Source: an uncultured Acetatifactor sp.
Lineage (GTDB): Bacteria > Bacillota > Clostridia > Lachnospirales > Lachnospiraceae
DNA length: 64,000 nucleotides
Assembly: GCA_934433135.1 (NCBI GenBank)
Contig: CAKRZO010000007.1
Coordinates: 62,001 to 126,000 of the forward strand
Reading direction: 5' to 3'
Shown here: in pieces, positions 41,999 to 49,526 of the stretch
Position numbering within the stretch: the stretch's first letter is position 1
Layout of the letters: every line of letters starts with the position of its first letter
Position numbers and translations under genes: made by a program
Notes under the pieces: generated by a model
What the model saw: only the letters and a program-made list of their open reading frames with translations
What the model was told of the DNA's origin: nothing
Database searches by the model: none

Positions 41999-42027
41999 TT
42001 GCTTTTCCCGCGCATTTCTGGTAAGAT
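41999..42027 (+). promoter_or_regulatory. promoter of rpmB
   Basis: TTGCTT (41999-42004), spacer 17, TAAGAT (42022-42027). The leader that follows contains a small GCGAG/CTCGC hairpin (42037-42041 with 42053-42057). Confidence 0.65.
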
Positions 42028-42104
42028 ATCAATGTTGCGAGTGTGTTATCAGCTCGCTCATTTATGAATTGCAAAAAGTAGACAGACGTTGAGGAGGTGT
42101 CATA

Positions 42105-42290
42105 ATGGCTAAGTGTGATGTATGTGGTAAGGGCGTTCATTTTGGTAATAACGTAAGCCATTCTCATAGAAGATCCAATGCAATTTGGAAGTCCAATATC
42201 AAAAGAGTAAAATGCGTTGTGAACGGCGCTGCAAAGAGAATGCATGTCTGCACAAGTTGTTTAAGATCCGGCAATGTAGAAAGAGCTTAA
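42105..42290 (+). CDS. rpmB: 50S ribosomal protein L28
   Basis: L28 is a 61-residue large-subunit protein. MAKCDVCGKGVHFGNNVSHSH has the CxxC of a zinc-type L28, and the second pair CTSC lies near the C-terminus, so this is the zinc-binding (C+) form. GAGGAGG precedes the ATG. It diverges from asp23-fakA, the conserved Firmicutes arrangement. Confidence 0.97.
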   Translation: MAKCDVCGKGVHFGNNVSHSHRRSNAIWKSNIKRVKCVVNGAAKRMHVCTSCLRSGNVERA

Positions 42291-42313
42291 GCATAAAGAA
42301 AAGAAAATGAAAG

Positions 42314-42367
42314 TTTCCCCACAGAAGGAAAGATGTGAAATCTACTCTTCTGCAGGGAAATTTTTTT
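42314..42367 (+). terminator. terminator after rpmB
   Basis: TTTCCC (42314-42319) with GGGAAA (42355-42360) and CAGAAG (42322-42327) with CTTCTG (42347-42352), followed by TTTTTTT. Confidence 0.85.
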
Positions 42368-42398
42368 GCCTCAATTTTTAAATCCGTAAAATAACAGT

Positions 42399-42542
42399 TC
42401 AGTCCGTAAAACAATAATATCCTGCAAAGAGGAGCAGCCCGATGACAATCATGCCGATAAAACGGCTGTGAATGATGATCATGAGCAGCATTCCTGCTGC
42501 CAGAAAAAAAGAAATCAGCCCGATGATTTTTTTATAATTCAT
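42399..42542 (-). CDS. 47-residue membrane mini-protein
   Basis: A short frame of 47 codons. It begins MNYKKIIGLIS, has one or two hydrophobic helices (about 6-26 and 29-44) separated by HSRFIG, and ends GYYCFTD. It is too regular (basic start, two hydrophobic stretches, acidic end) to look random. The upstream GGGCGGTG is a poor ribosome site. The 17-bp repeat array lies just upstream, and its 3' end overlaps a TAACAGTTCAG motif. No named family is recognised; the call rests on composition only. Confidence 0.6.
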   Translation of the reverse strand: MNYKKIIGLISFFLAAGMLLMIIIHSRFIGMIVIGLLLFAGYYCFTD

Positions 42543-42572
42543 AAACAGCACCGCCCATCTGCAGGATAGTTT

Positions 42573-42650
42573 TATATCTTAAGGATATTTATATCTTAAG
42601 GATATTTATATCTTAAGGATATTTATATCTTAAGGATATTTATATCCTTA
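42573..42650. repeat. 17-bp tandem repeat, four copies plus
   Basis: TATATCTTAAGGATATT occurs head to tail at 42573-42589, 42590-42606, 42607-42623 and 42624-42640, all identical, and a fifth begins TATATCCTTA. Each unit holds a near-palindrome around CTTAAG. It separates GerW from the mini-protein; the next 70 bases to GerW hold nothing I can name. Confidence 0.95.
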
Positions 42651-42723
42651 TTTTATGCGGTTTTCCATCTTATGTTGCCACTCTTTATGCGGCTTATCTT
42701 GTTGCAGCTTATTTTCCTGCGTC

Positions 42724-43155
42724 CTACTCTTCTTTTTCGGAGTCTTCCTTTTCGGGAAAAGCAATCTCTCTAGCCTCTTCATCCGTAACGGTTTGACCAT
42801 CGGAGGTACTTTTCTTCTGTGTAAAACGGTCTAACAGATCCGGCACCATATCGATGATCTTATTGACCGTATTCTGGTTCTTGATATTTACAAGACGTGC
42901 AGAACCGTTTTTGAGAACCAGAATCGCACTCGGCGTCATCTTTCCGCCCATTCCGCCCGCTCCTTGGGAAGAACCTTTCTGATTGTTGTTGCCGGCGCCT
43001 GCGCCGATGCCGAAGCTGACATCCACTAAGGGCAGAATGATGGTATCTCCGATCTGCGTGGGCTCTCCCACTACCGTTTTGGTGGATAATACGGTATCCA
43101 TTCCTTTTAACAAGGCATCCACAACTCCCTGAACCTGATTTTCTTTATCAGCCAT
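42724..43155 (-). CDS. GerW (YtfJ) family sporulation protein
   Basis: A 143-residue YtfJ/GerW-type protein, linked to spore germination in Bacillus. The motif FGIGAGAGNN and the glycine-rich GAGGMGGKMTPSAILVL are the family core. The C-terminus is acidic (PEKEDSEKEE). It overlaps the DUF2953 gene upstream by eight bases, the same pair as ytfI-ytfJ. Confidence 0.9.
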   Translation of the reverse strand: MADKENQVQGVVDALLKGMDTVLSTKTVVGEPTQIGDTIILPLVDVSFGIGAGAGNNNQKGSSQGAGGMGGKMTPSAILVLKNGSARLVNIKNQNTVNKIIDMVPDLLDRFTQKKSTSDGQTVTDEEAREIAFPEKEDSEKEE

Positions 43156-43900
43156 TTTTTCTTCCTCCTACTTTACGTCCTTTTAATAATTTCATCAGAT
43201 CCGGATCCAGCAAAATCCGTAATCCGTGGTGCAGCACCGCAAAAGGAAAGATGCGTCCTTTTATCCATAGCTGCGCCTGCAGAATCCGGTTTTCAAAATC
43301 CGGTTCGACGGTTAGGAAATTTCCGGCAACGGGAGAAAACATTCCGTAAATACCCATCAGATAACCTGTGGTATCCGGCTGACCCGTTCCGAAAGTAAGG
43401 CTTCCTTTTCCCGACTTCGGAAAAATCTCTTTTCCTATTTTTAAGATTCGATACATGACCCTGCGAAAAAGCGGAATATAGGATCGGATTTCCCGGTAAA
43501 GCTTCAGAAATTTTTGCTTTTTTTCTTCTTTGCTTTCCTTTCCGGCTTTTTCTTTCGGATTTTTTTTCTCTTTTTTTCCTTCTTTTTTCTTCGCTTCTTC
43601 TTTCTGCTGTTTGTCTTTGGAAGCCGGCAGGGAAAAACAAAGAAGCTTGATTTTTACGCCGTTTTCAAAAGGATATGCCGCTTCTATGCGAACCAGTCCG
43701 AAAGGCAGGCTGACCTTAAGGCTTCCTTCCGGTCTCTTCTTCTCTGCTTCTTTCTTTTCGTTTCCCTCTTCCTTCCCTTTTTCGTCTTCTTCGACTCCTG
43801 CTTTTGTATCGCATTGAAAGGAAAGACGGTAAAACACGGGAATGCTAAGAATCAGCACAACCAGCAGTATCGGCAGGAGCAACAAAAACAAAATCAGCAT
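43148..43900 (-). CDS. DUF2953 domain membrane protein
   Basis: A 250-residue YtfI-like protein: an N-terminal membrane helix (1-20), a Lys/Glu-rich middle (about 36-60 and 95-125, low complexity) and a C-terminal DUF2953 region (about 140-235) with GTGQPDTTGYLMG and DLMKLLKG. Function unknown, but the fixed pairing with GerW points to sporulation. Overlaps both neighbours by seven to eight bases. Confidence 0.88.
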   Translation of the reverse strand: MLILFLLLLPILLVVLILSIPVFYRLSFQCDTKAGVEEDEKGKEEGNEKKEAEKKRPEGSLKVSLPFGLVRIEAAYPFENGVKIKLLCFSLPASKDKQQKEEAKKKEGKKEKKNPKEKAGKESKEEKKQKFLKLYREIRSYIPLFRRVMYRILKIGKEIFPKSGKGSLTFGTGQPDTTGYLMGIYGMFSPVAGNFLTVEPDFENRILQAQLWIKGRIFPFAVLHHGLRILLDPDLMKLLKGRKVGGRKNG

Positions 43901-44217
43901 AAAAGATATTCCTTCAGCATACAGTTACCGGTCTTAAGATAACATTCCAAAGCAATCTGACATACCAGCCCGACCGCTTCGTCTCTGTCATCGGCAATTC
44001 CTATGATAAAGGGCGGATTCTTCCGATAATAGGATTTCTCCAGAAGACTGCTTTCATACAGATCCAGCTGGTCAAAGCCGTTGCGGGACAAGGTAATCAG
44101 GCAGACATCCGCTTTCGCCGGGTGATGCAAAAGCTGTTTTTTGATCCTGCCAAGCCTTTTATCATCCATATTTTTCCCAAGATACAGGGAAGAATAATAC
44201 TCGGGACTACCGGCCAT
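43894..44217 (-). CDS. hypothetical protein
   Basis: A 107-residue protein of no recognised family, the first gene of the hypothetical-DUF2953-GerW run, overlapping DUF2953 by seven bases. The sequence has no signal peptide or membrane helix; KRLGRIKKQLLHHPAKADVCLITLS and FIIGIADDRDEAVGLVCQIA suggest a small alpha/beta domain. Context suggests a sporulation link, which is inference. Confidence 0.7.
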   Translation of the reverse strand: MAGSPEYYSSLYLGKNMDDKRLGRIKKQLLHHPAKADVCLITLSRNGFDQLDLYESSLLEKSYYRKNPPFIIGIADDRDEAVGLVCQIALECYLKTGNCMLKEYLLC

Positions 44218-44245
44218 TATGCAATCATTCCTTTCCGAATCTCCC

Positions 44246-44701
44246 TTAGCAATACCGGCCGCCGATACCCCAAAGGTTATTCTTTTTTAATTCCAGATAT
44301 TCATTGTATGCTTTTTCCAGAATCTGTTTTTCATTGGCAAACTTTAAAAGATGATATGCTTCATGATACTTGTAAAAACCGGAATCTACAAAAAATTCCT
44401 CTTTTTGTGGTTTGCTGTAATAACTGTCCGCCATCATAAGGTACCAGTGGACTTCTTTTGTCACCTGATCTTCCGGAACCGTAAAAGAATATTCACTTTT
44501 TCCGATATATCTGACAATAGAAGCTTTGGCGCCGGTTTCTTCCAGAACTTCCCGCAGGGCAGTCTCTTTAAAAGCCTCTCCCTCTTCCACGGTTCCCTTC
44601 GGCAGAACCCAGCCTTCGTACTTATTCCTGTAATTTTTGTACAAAAGTAAAATCTTTCCGCGAAAAATTACCACACCGCCACAGCTTGTTGCTTCAATCA
44701 T
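44246..44701 (-). CDS. NUDIX hydrolase
   Basis: A 151-residue NUDIX protein that would hydrolyse a nucleoside diphosphate linked to another group. The NUDIX box is present as GTVEEGE followed at the right distance by REVLEETG, with the preceding GWVLPKG. Substrate unknown. AGGAGG lies a few bases before the ATG, and a good promoter lies at 44747-44775. Confidence 0.92.
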   Translation of the reverse strand: MIEATSCGGVVIFRGKILLLYKNYRNKYEGWVLPKGTVEEGEAFKETALREVLEETGAKASIVRYIGKSEYSFTVPEDQVTKEVHWYLMMADSYYSKPQKEEFFVDSGFYKYHEAYHLLKFANEKQILEKAYNEYLELKKNNLWGIGGRYC

Positions 44702-44746
44702 TGCAATTCCTCCTGAATTGGTGTGTCACAAATCTGACCTAGTAAC

Positions 44747-44775
44747 AGTATAGTCTAAAAAGAAACAGATGGCAA
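44747..44775 (-). promoter_or_regulatory. promoter of the NUDIX gene
   Basis: Minus strand: TTGCCA (44770-44775), spacer 17, TATACT (44747-44752). Confidence 0.75.
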
Positions 44776-44799
44776 CCCATTTTTTGAAATTTGTACAGT

Positions 44800-44994
44800 A
44801 CAGTTCACTCGTACGTTTATGCAGGCAGATTTCATGCTCGCATGAGAAGCTGCCTGTGTAAATGTACGAAGGGAGCGCCAAGTTAATGAGCAAAAGTAGC
44901 TGCGAAGCAGCGAAAAGCACTGCAAGTGCGATTTTGCGAATGGCGCGTGTGAACTGTTACTTCTCGCAGGCAGATTCCATGCTCGAATGAGAAG
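44800..44994. repeat. 195-bp composite palindromic repeat
   Basis: A core of 158 bp (44800-44957) is bounded by ACAGTTCAC and its inverse GTGAACTGT. Inside, a long stem starts CGTACGTTTA and reads through CAGGCAG to CTGCCTG around CATGC-TC-GCATG. A second domain closed by GCAAAA/TTTTGC holds GCTGC-GAA-GCAGC and GCACT-GCA-AGTGC. The 29-bp unit 44821-44849 recurs with two changes at 44966-44994. No gene is present in it. Confidence 0.8.
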
Positions 44995-44996
44995 TC

Positions 44997-47399
44997 CTAC
45001 TCCACTCCTCTTTTTTCATGCCCGGTTGTAAAGGTGTTTTCCGGAAAAAGTTTTTTCGAATTTTGCAAAAGCGCCGGATTTTCAAAGGCGGAAAGAATCC
45101 GCAGCATTTCTTCCGGGCTTTCCAGTGTAAAATCAAGACGCGGAAAACGGAGAACGGAAGAAGCTCGAGAGCGGGCGGCTTCCTTTTCAAAGGTCGAATG
45201 CAAGGAAAGCGGAACCGAGTTATAAATTGTGTTCAGGCAGTGGCTGCAGTTTCCTACTACCGGGAACTTTTTATGCATTCGGTCTTCCAGATAACCGTAA
45301 AAGGCAGGATCCTTGCCGGAGCCGCGGCACTCTCCCATGGTTTTTCGGATACAGTTGGCGGTAATCATTACCGGCAGGTATCCGTAAAACAACTTTTCTG
45401 CGGGAATCCGTTTCCCGAGACTGTTTTGTTCTGCAGCATTTAGCTCCAGAGGAAGACAGAAAGAAGAAATCTTATCCTGCCAGAAGGCTTCCGCCTGTGG
45501 ATTAAAGAGGTAGAAACCGTAGTCTGCCGCAATAAGCCCTTTGTATTCGATGTCTTGCAGGTAAGCATAACCGTCCAAAGAGCGAACCATACAGCCGTCA
45601 AATGTTTTATCGGAAAGAATTTCCTTAAGCTGTCGGCAGAAAGCTTCGTCCATGCTGCGAAGAACCGGCGGGAGTGCAACAAAAAGTTCCGTGCGACAGG
45701 GTGAAGTGTCCGCTTGCGGATTTCGGCCCGTTTTCCGATCCAAAATTCCGGAAAGGCGGGAAAGAACCGGCTCTTTATGACTGAGCAAAAGATCGCTTTC
45801 CAGGTAGATCCGCTTCGGCATCCGGCATTTTCCGCAAAGAATCTGTTCTGCCAATGCTTTGAACTGCGGAAAGGTACAGACCCGGATGGTAAGAGTCCTG
45901 TCGATACCGGGAGTAAGCGTTTGGCCTTTTTTTTCGGAAGAAAGGATAAGGGGTTCTTCGGTTGATTTTGTTGCGACAGCAACCTTTTCCGGCGAAACTC
46001 TTTCCGTAAAGGCAAGGCCGTTTTGCGCCATCAGGCGGTTTTCCAGTTCACGGAAGGTTTCCCGTCTGAGTTCGTTCATGGATTTGACGGGGAGAAAACC
46101 GTCTCCTTCCAGGGTGACGGAAAAATCGGTTATGGAAAAAAGACTGTCTCCCGTCCTGGTAAACTGCTTGCGTACCGCCTGTTCGGTAAGAGGTTGCTTT
46201 TGGGCAGGCAGGATGACAGAACCGACTCCTGCGGCATACACTTTTCCGGTGGTACTGGCTTCGTTTTGCTTGTTTTGGGCAATTGCCGTGCTTATTTTGC
46301 CTGTTTTGCCGGACCGGCCCGGTACTTCGGAAAAATCTGTCCCGACAAGAAATTCCGCAGGGGATCCGACTTTCAGGCTTACACTCGCCGAAACCGGAAT
46401 ACGGGGTTTGTTCAGGATGTATTTTTCCCGGATCTGCGCAAGGTAGGATTCCTTAACGGCATTATAAGCCGGATTTTTAAGCGTGACCATATCGGCGCCG
46501 TTATGTTTAAAATAATATCCGCTCTGCATGCCGCTGCGGATATACAGGCCGGAAAGCGCTTCCAGGTCTTCCGGCAAAACCCGGTAATCGGCTTTGTCTT
46601 CCAGAGAATGGTACAGATCAATGTATTTCCGGTATAAGGCAGTGACGCCTGCAGCATATTCCGGCTTTTTCATCCGTCCTTCGATTTTAAAGGAATCGAT
46701 TCCGGCCTCAATCAGCTGCGGAAGAAACTCAATGGTGCACATGTCTTTCAGACTTAAGGGATAGCAGGGCTTACTGCATCTGCCGCTTAGACCGACCTGA
46801 TAAGGGAGCCGACAGGGCTGGGCACAACGTCCGCGGTTGCCGCTTCGTCCGCCGATCATACTGCTGAAAAGACATTGACCGGAATAACAGTAACACATAG
46901 CGCCGTGAATAAAGGTTTCGATTTCCAGTCCGGTCTTCTGCTTCATTTGTCGGATTTCCGAAAGACTCAATTCTCTTGCAGGGACAACCCGACATACGCC
47001 GAGTTCTTTTAAATAACCGGCGCCTCTGCTTCCGGTAATCGTCATCTGGGTACTGGCATGAAGGGGAAGAAGAGGGAAATGTTTTTTTAAATAAGACAAA
47101 ACACCGGTATCCTGAACGATCACACCGTCCAGACCGGCTTCGTATAAAGGACGGATATCTTCGTACAATTCCGGAAACTCCTGTTCCTTTAAAAGAATAT
47201 TTACGGTTAGATACACCCGCCTTCCCAGAATATGGGCATAGCGAATGCAGGAAATTATGGTTTCCGTGTCAAAATTATCGGCATAGGCACGGGCGCTGAA
47301 ACGGTTCCCGCCCAGGTAAACCGCATCCGCTCCGGCATGAATGGCGCCGTAAAAACCTTCCGCATTACCGGCCGGAGCCAGAAGTTCTATATTTTTCAT
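44997..47399 (-). CDS. U32 family peptidase with C-terminal extension
   Basis: An 800-residue protein with an N-terminal U32 domain (about 1-300). The signature is IETFIHGAMCYCYSGQC, and the metal/cluster-binding cysteines sit in RCAQPCRLPY. The second half (about 330-800) corresponds to a DUF3656-like region and a further cysteine-bearing part near the end (NCIRK and GNCSHCLN). U32 proteins of this class act in tRNA hydroxylation (TrhP-like) rather than as proven proteases; assigning that here is inference. It starts 69 bases after zapA, beyond a terminator. Confidence 0.86.
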   Translation of the reverse strand: MKNIELLAPAGNAEGFYGAIHAGADAVYLGGNRFSARAYADNFDTETIISCIRYAHILGRRVYLTVNILLKEQEFPELYEDIRPLYEAGLDGVIVQDTGVLSYLKKHFPLLPLHASTQMTITGSRGAGYLKELGVCRVVPARELSLSEIRQMKQKTGLEIETFIHGAMCYCYSGQCLFSSMIGGRSGNRGRCAQPCRLPYQVGLSGRCSKPCYPLSLKDMCTIEFLPQLIEAGIDSFKIEGRMKKPEYAAGVTALYRKYIDLYHSLEDKADYRVLPEDLEALSGLYIRSGMQSGYYFKHNGADMVTLKNPAYNAVKESYLAQIREKYILNKPRIPVSASVSLKVGSPAEFLVGTDFSEVPGRSGKTGKISTAIAQNKQNEASTTGKVYAAGVGSVILPAQKQPLTEQAVRKQFTRTGDSLFSITDFSVTLEGDGFLPVKSMNELRRETFRELENRLMAQNGLAFTERVSPEKVAVATKSTEEPLILSSEKKGQTLTPGIDRTLTIRVCTFPQFKALAEQILCGKCRMPKRIYLESDLLLSHKEPVLSRLSGILDRKTGRNPQADTSPCRTELFVALPPVLRSMDEAFCRQLKEILSDKTFDGCMVRSLDGYAYLQDIEYKGLIAADYGFYLFNPQAEAFWQDKISSFCLPLELNAAEQNSLGKRIPAEKLFYGYLPVMITANCIRKTMGECRGSGKDPAFYGYLEDRMHKKFPVVGNCSHCLNTIYNSVPLSLHSTFEKEAARSRASSVLRFPRLDFTLESPEEMLRILSAFENPALLQNSKKLFPENTFTTGHEKRGVE

Positions 47400-47440
47400 A
47401 TTAACCTCACTTCTGAACGATTTTGTCGCATTATTTCCGG

Positions 47441-47470
47441 AAAAACCTCCTGTGAAACAGGAGGTTTTTT
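47441..47470 (-). terminator. terminator after zapA
   Basis: AAAAACCTCCTGT (47441-47453) pairs with ACAGGAGGTTTTT (47457-47469) around GAA. T-runs lie on both strands and the stem overlaps the zapA stop codon. Confidence 0.88.
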
Positions 47471-47834
47471 AATTTCGGTGATTGTTTCTCTGCTTTTCCT
47501 CGGAAGAAATTTTCTTCAACGCTTCCTCCAAACGCATCTGCGTGGCAATCAGTTCATGTTTTAAGTCGTAAAGTTCCTTGGCTTTTGCCTGTAATTCTTC
47601 TTCCAGTTCTGCAGCCTGGCGCTTGGATTTGAAATAATCATCTGCAATATTCAGCTGCAGCAACACGTTCTGGGTATCCAGAGGCTGCCTGCGAAAGCCT
47701 TCTACCCTGTCATATTCATTTTTTTTGTTATTTACATAAGAAGCCACTTTCTGCAGATAATCCACACTCTCATATCCGCTTAAAGTATATACCTTCCCGC
47801 CGATGATTACTTCGGTATCTGTTTTGGAAGTCAT
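47469..47834 (-). CDS. zapA: cell division protein ZapA
   Basis: A 121-residue FtsZ-ring-associated protein. The N-terminal sheet domain (VIIGGKVYTLSGYESVDYLQKVASYVN) is followed by a coiled coil with LQLNIADDYFK and EELQAKAKELYDLKHE. It is transcribed after ruvB with six bases between, the common ruvA-ruvB-zapA arrangement in Clostridia. Confidence 0.92.
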   Translation of the reverse strand: MTSKTDTEVIIGGKVYTLSGYESVDYLQKVASYVNNKKNEYDRVEGFRRQPLDTQNVLLQLNIADDYFKSKRQAAELEEELQAKAKELYDLKHELIATQMRLEEALKKISSEEKQRNNHRN

Positions 47835-47840
47835 TGTGCG

Positions 47841-48866
47841 TTACTCCTTTCCGGTGTTCGATGTGCTGTTTGTACTTTGTCTGATGCCAAGGTGCGAAAA
47901 AGCCAGATCCGTGGCGACTCTTCCGCGGGGAGTACGATTAATGAGTCCGTTTTGAATCAGGTACGGTTCATAAACATCCTCAATGGTCCCGGCATCCTCT
48001 CCGATTGCAGCGGCCAGGGTATCCAACCCGACAGGTCCGCCCGCAAATTTTTCAATCATGGTAAGCAGCATGCTTCTGTCAATCCGATCCAGTCCGAGCT
48101 TGTCCACTTCCAACAGATCCAGTGCTGTCCTGGCTACCTGTTCGGTAATGTGACCGTCAAATTTAACCTGGGCAAAATCCCGTACCCGTTTCAGGATCCG
48201 GTTCGCCAGACGAGGGGTGCCTCTGCTTCTTTTTGCTAATTCCAATGCGCCGGAAGGGTCGATGGAGACATCCAGAATCTTGGCGGAATGCTGGATAATG
48301 ATCTGCAATTCTTCAATGGTGTAAAATTCCATATGGTAAATCATTCCGAACCGGTCACGTAAAGGTGCTGTTAAAAGCCCGGCTCTGGTTGTTGCGCCTA
48401 CCAGTGTAAATTTAGGCAGTTCCAGACGAATGGAGCGGGCGGAGGAACCTTTACCGATCATAACATCAATGCAGTAATCCTCCATGGCCGGATACAACAC
48501 TTCTTCCACCTGCCTGTTCAGCCGGTGAATTTCATCTATGAACAAAAGATCTCCGTCCTGAAGATTATTGAGTACGGCAGCCATTTCACCTGGCTTTTCA
48601 ATTGCCGGGCCGCTGGTTACTTTCAAATGTACACCCATTTCGTTTGCAATGATTCCGGCCAGCGTGGTTTTACCAAGGCCGGGAGGACCGTAGAAAAGGA
48701 CGTGATCCAGAGCCTCTCCCCGCTGTCTGGCGGCATCTATGGAGACCTTCAGGTTTTCCTTGACTTTTGCCTGACCGATATAGTCAGACAATGTCTGGGG
48801 ACGAAGGGAACCTTCTATTTTAATATCTTCATCCGTTAAGTTTGTTTCTATCACTCTCTGAGGCAT
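47841..48866 (-). CDS. ruvB: Holliday junction DNA helicase RuvB
   Basis: Branch-migration motor, 341 residues. Walker A GPPGLGKTT (60-68), Walker B LLFIDEIHRLNR, sensor motif VGATTRAGLLTAPLRDRFG, and a C-terminal winged helix. It works with RuvA, which is encoded immediately upstream, 30 bases away. Confidence 0.97.
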   Translation of the reverse strand: MPQRVIETNLTDEDIKIEGSLRPQTLSDYIGQAKVKENLKVSIDAARQRGEALDHVLFYGPPGLGKTTLAGIIANEMGVHLKVTSGPAIEKPGEMAAVLNNLQDGDLLFIDEIHRLNRQVEEVLYPAMEDYCIDVMIGKGSSARSIRLELPKFTLVGATTRAGLLTAPLRDRFGMIYHMEFYTIEELQIIIQHSAKILDVSIDPSGALELAKRSRGTPRLANRILKRVRDFAQVKFDGHITEQVARTALDLLEVDKLGLDRIDRSMLLTMIEKFAGGPVGLDTLAAAIGEDAGTIEDVYEPYLIQNGLINRTPRGRVATDLAFSHLGIRQSTNSTSNTGKE

Positions 48867-48896
48867 GATTCCTTTTACAGCTTAAGGCTGACCTTT

Positions 48897-49514
48897 CTAA
48901 AACATTTTCTTCAGTGCCGCCTTTAAAAGGGCACCGGAATCCATTTGCTCGATTCCTTCTACCGCGCTTACTGCTTTTAAGGACTCAGTTTGTCCGTAGC
49001 CTAAAGCGACCAGTGCTTCCACTGCTTCCATTTTCTGCTGTGTATCAGCGCCGGAAAGTGACGAAGGGGATGCATCTTGCCCGGTCGAAGCCGCACCAAA
49101 GGCGGTATCATCCAAAGAGATTTTACCTTTCAGATCCAGAATCAGCCGTTCCGCTGTTTTTTTGCCGATTCCGGGAGCACGGGAAATGGCTTTTACATCA
49201 CCGGACAAAATGGCAAAGCGCAGACTGTCTGCATCCATGGCAGATAAAAGTGCCAGTCCGCCTTTCGGACCGATTCCGCTTACGGTAATGCACTGCCTAA
49301 AAAGGCTGAGAGCGTCCTGGGATAGAAAACCATACAGCAAAATGGCATCTTCTCTGACACTGGTGTAAGTGTATAATTTTACTTTTTTTCCCGGCGCAGG
49401 CAGGCGGGATGCCGTGTCTGCGGAGATTTTTATGTTATAACCTATATCATTTACATTCAGAATGACATTTTCTTCGGTGATTTCTTCCACGATACCGTTT
49501 ACAAATGCAATCAT
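48897..49514 (-). CDS. ruvA: Holliday junction DNA helicase RuvA
   Basis: The junction-binding subunit, 205 residues: OB-fold domain (1-64), tandem helix-hairpin-helix motifs (VSGIGPKGGLALLS and APGIGKKTAERLILDLK) and a C-terminal RuvB-contact domain (about 155-205). A Ser/Ala-rich linker joins the last two. The gene follows MATE after 12 bases. Confidence 0.97.
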   Translation of the reverse strand: MIAFVNGIVEEITEENVILNVNDIGYNIKISADTASRLPAPGKKVKLYTYTSVREDAILLYGFLSQDALSLFRQCITVSGIGPKGGLALLSAMDADSLRFAILSGDVKAISRAPGIGKKTAERLILDLKGKISLDDTAFGAASTGQDASPSSLSGADTQQKMEAVEALVALGYGQTESLKAVSAVEGIEQMDSGALLKAALKKMF

Positions 49515-49526
49515 TTTTTCTCCTTG

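Noticed and set aside
43293..43942. Lys/Phe-rich frames on both strands inside DUF2953
   Set aside because: They come from the low-complexity Lys/Glu codons of the DUF2953 gene.
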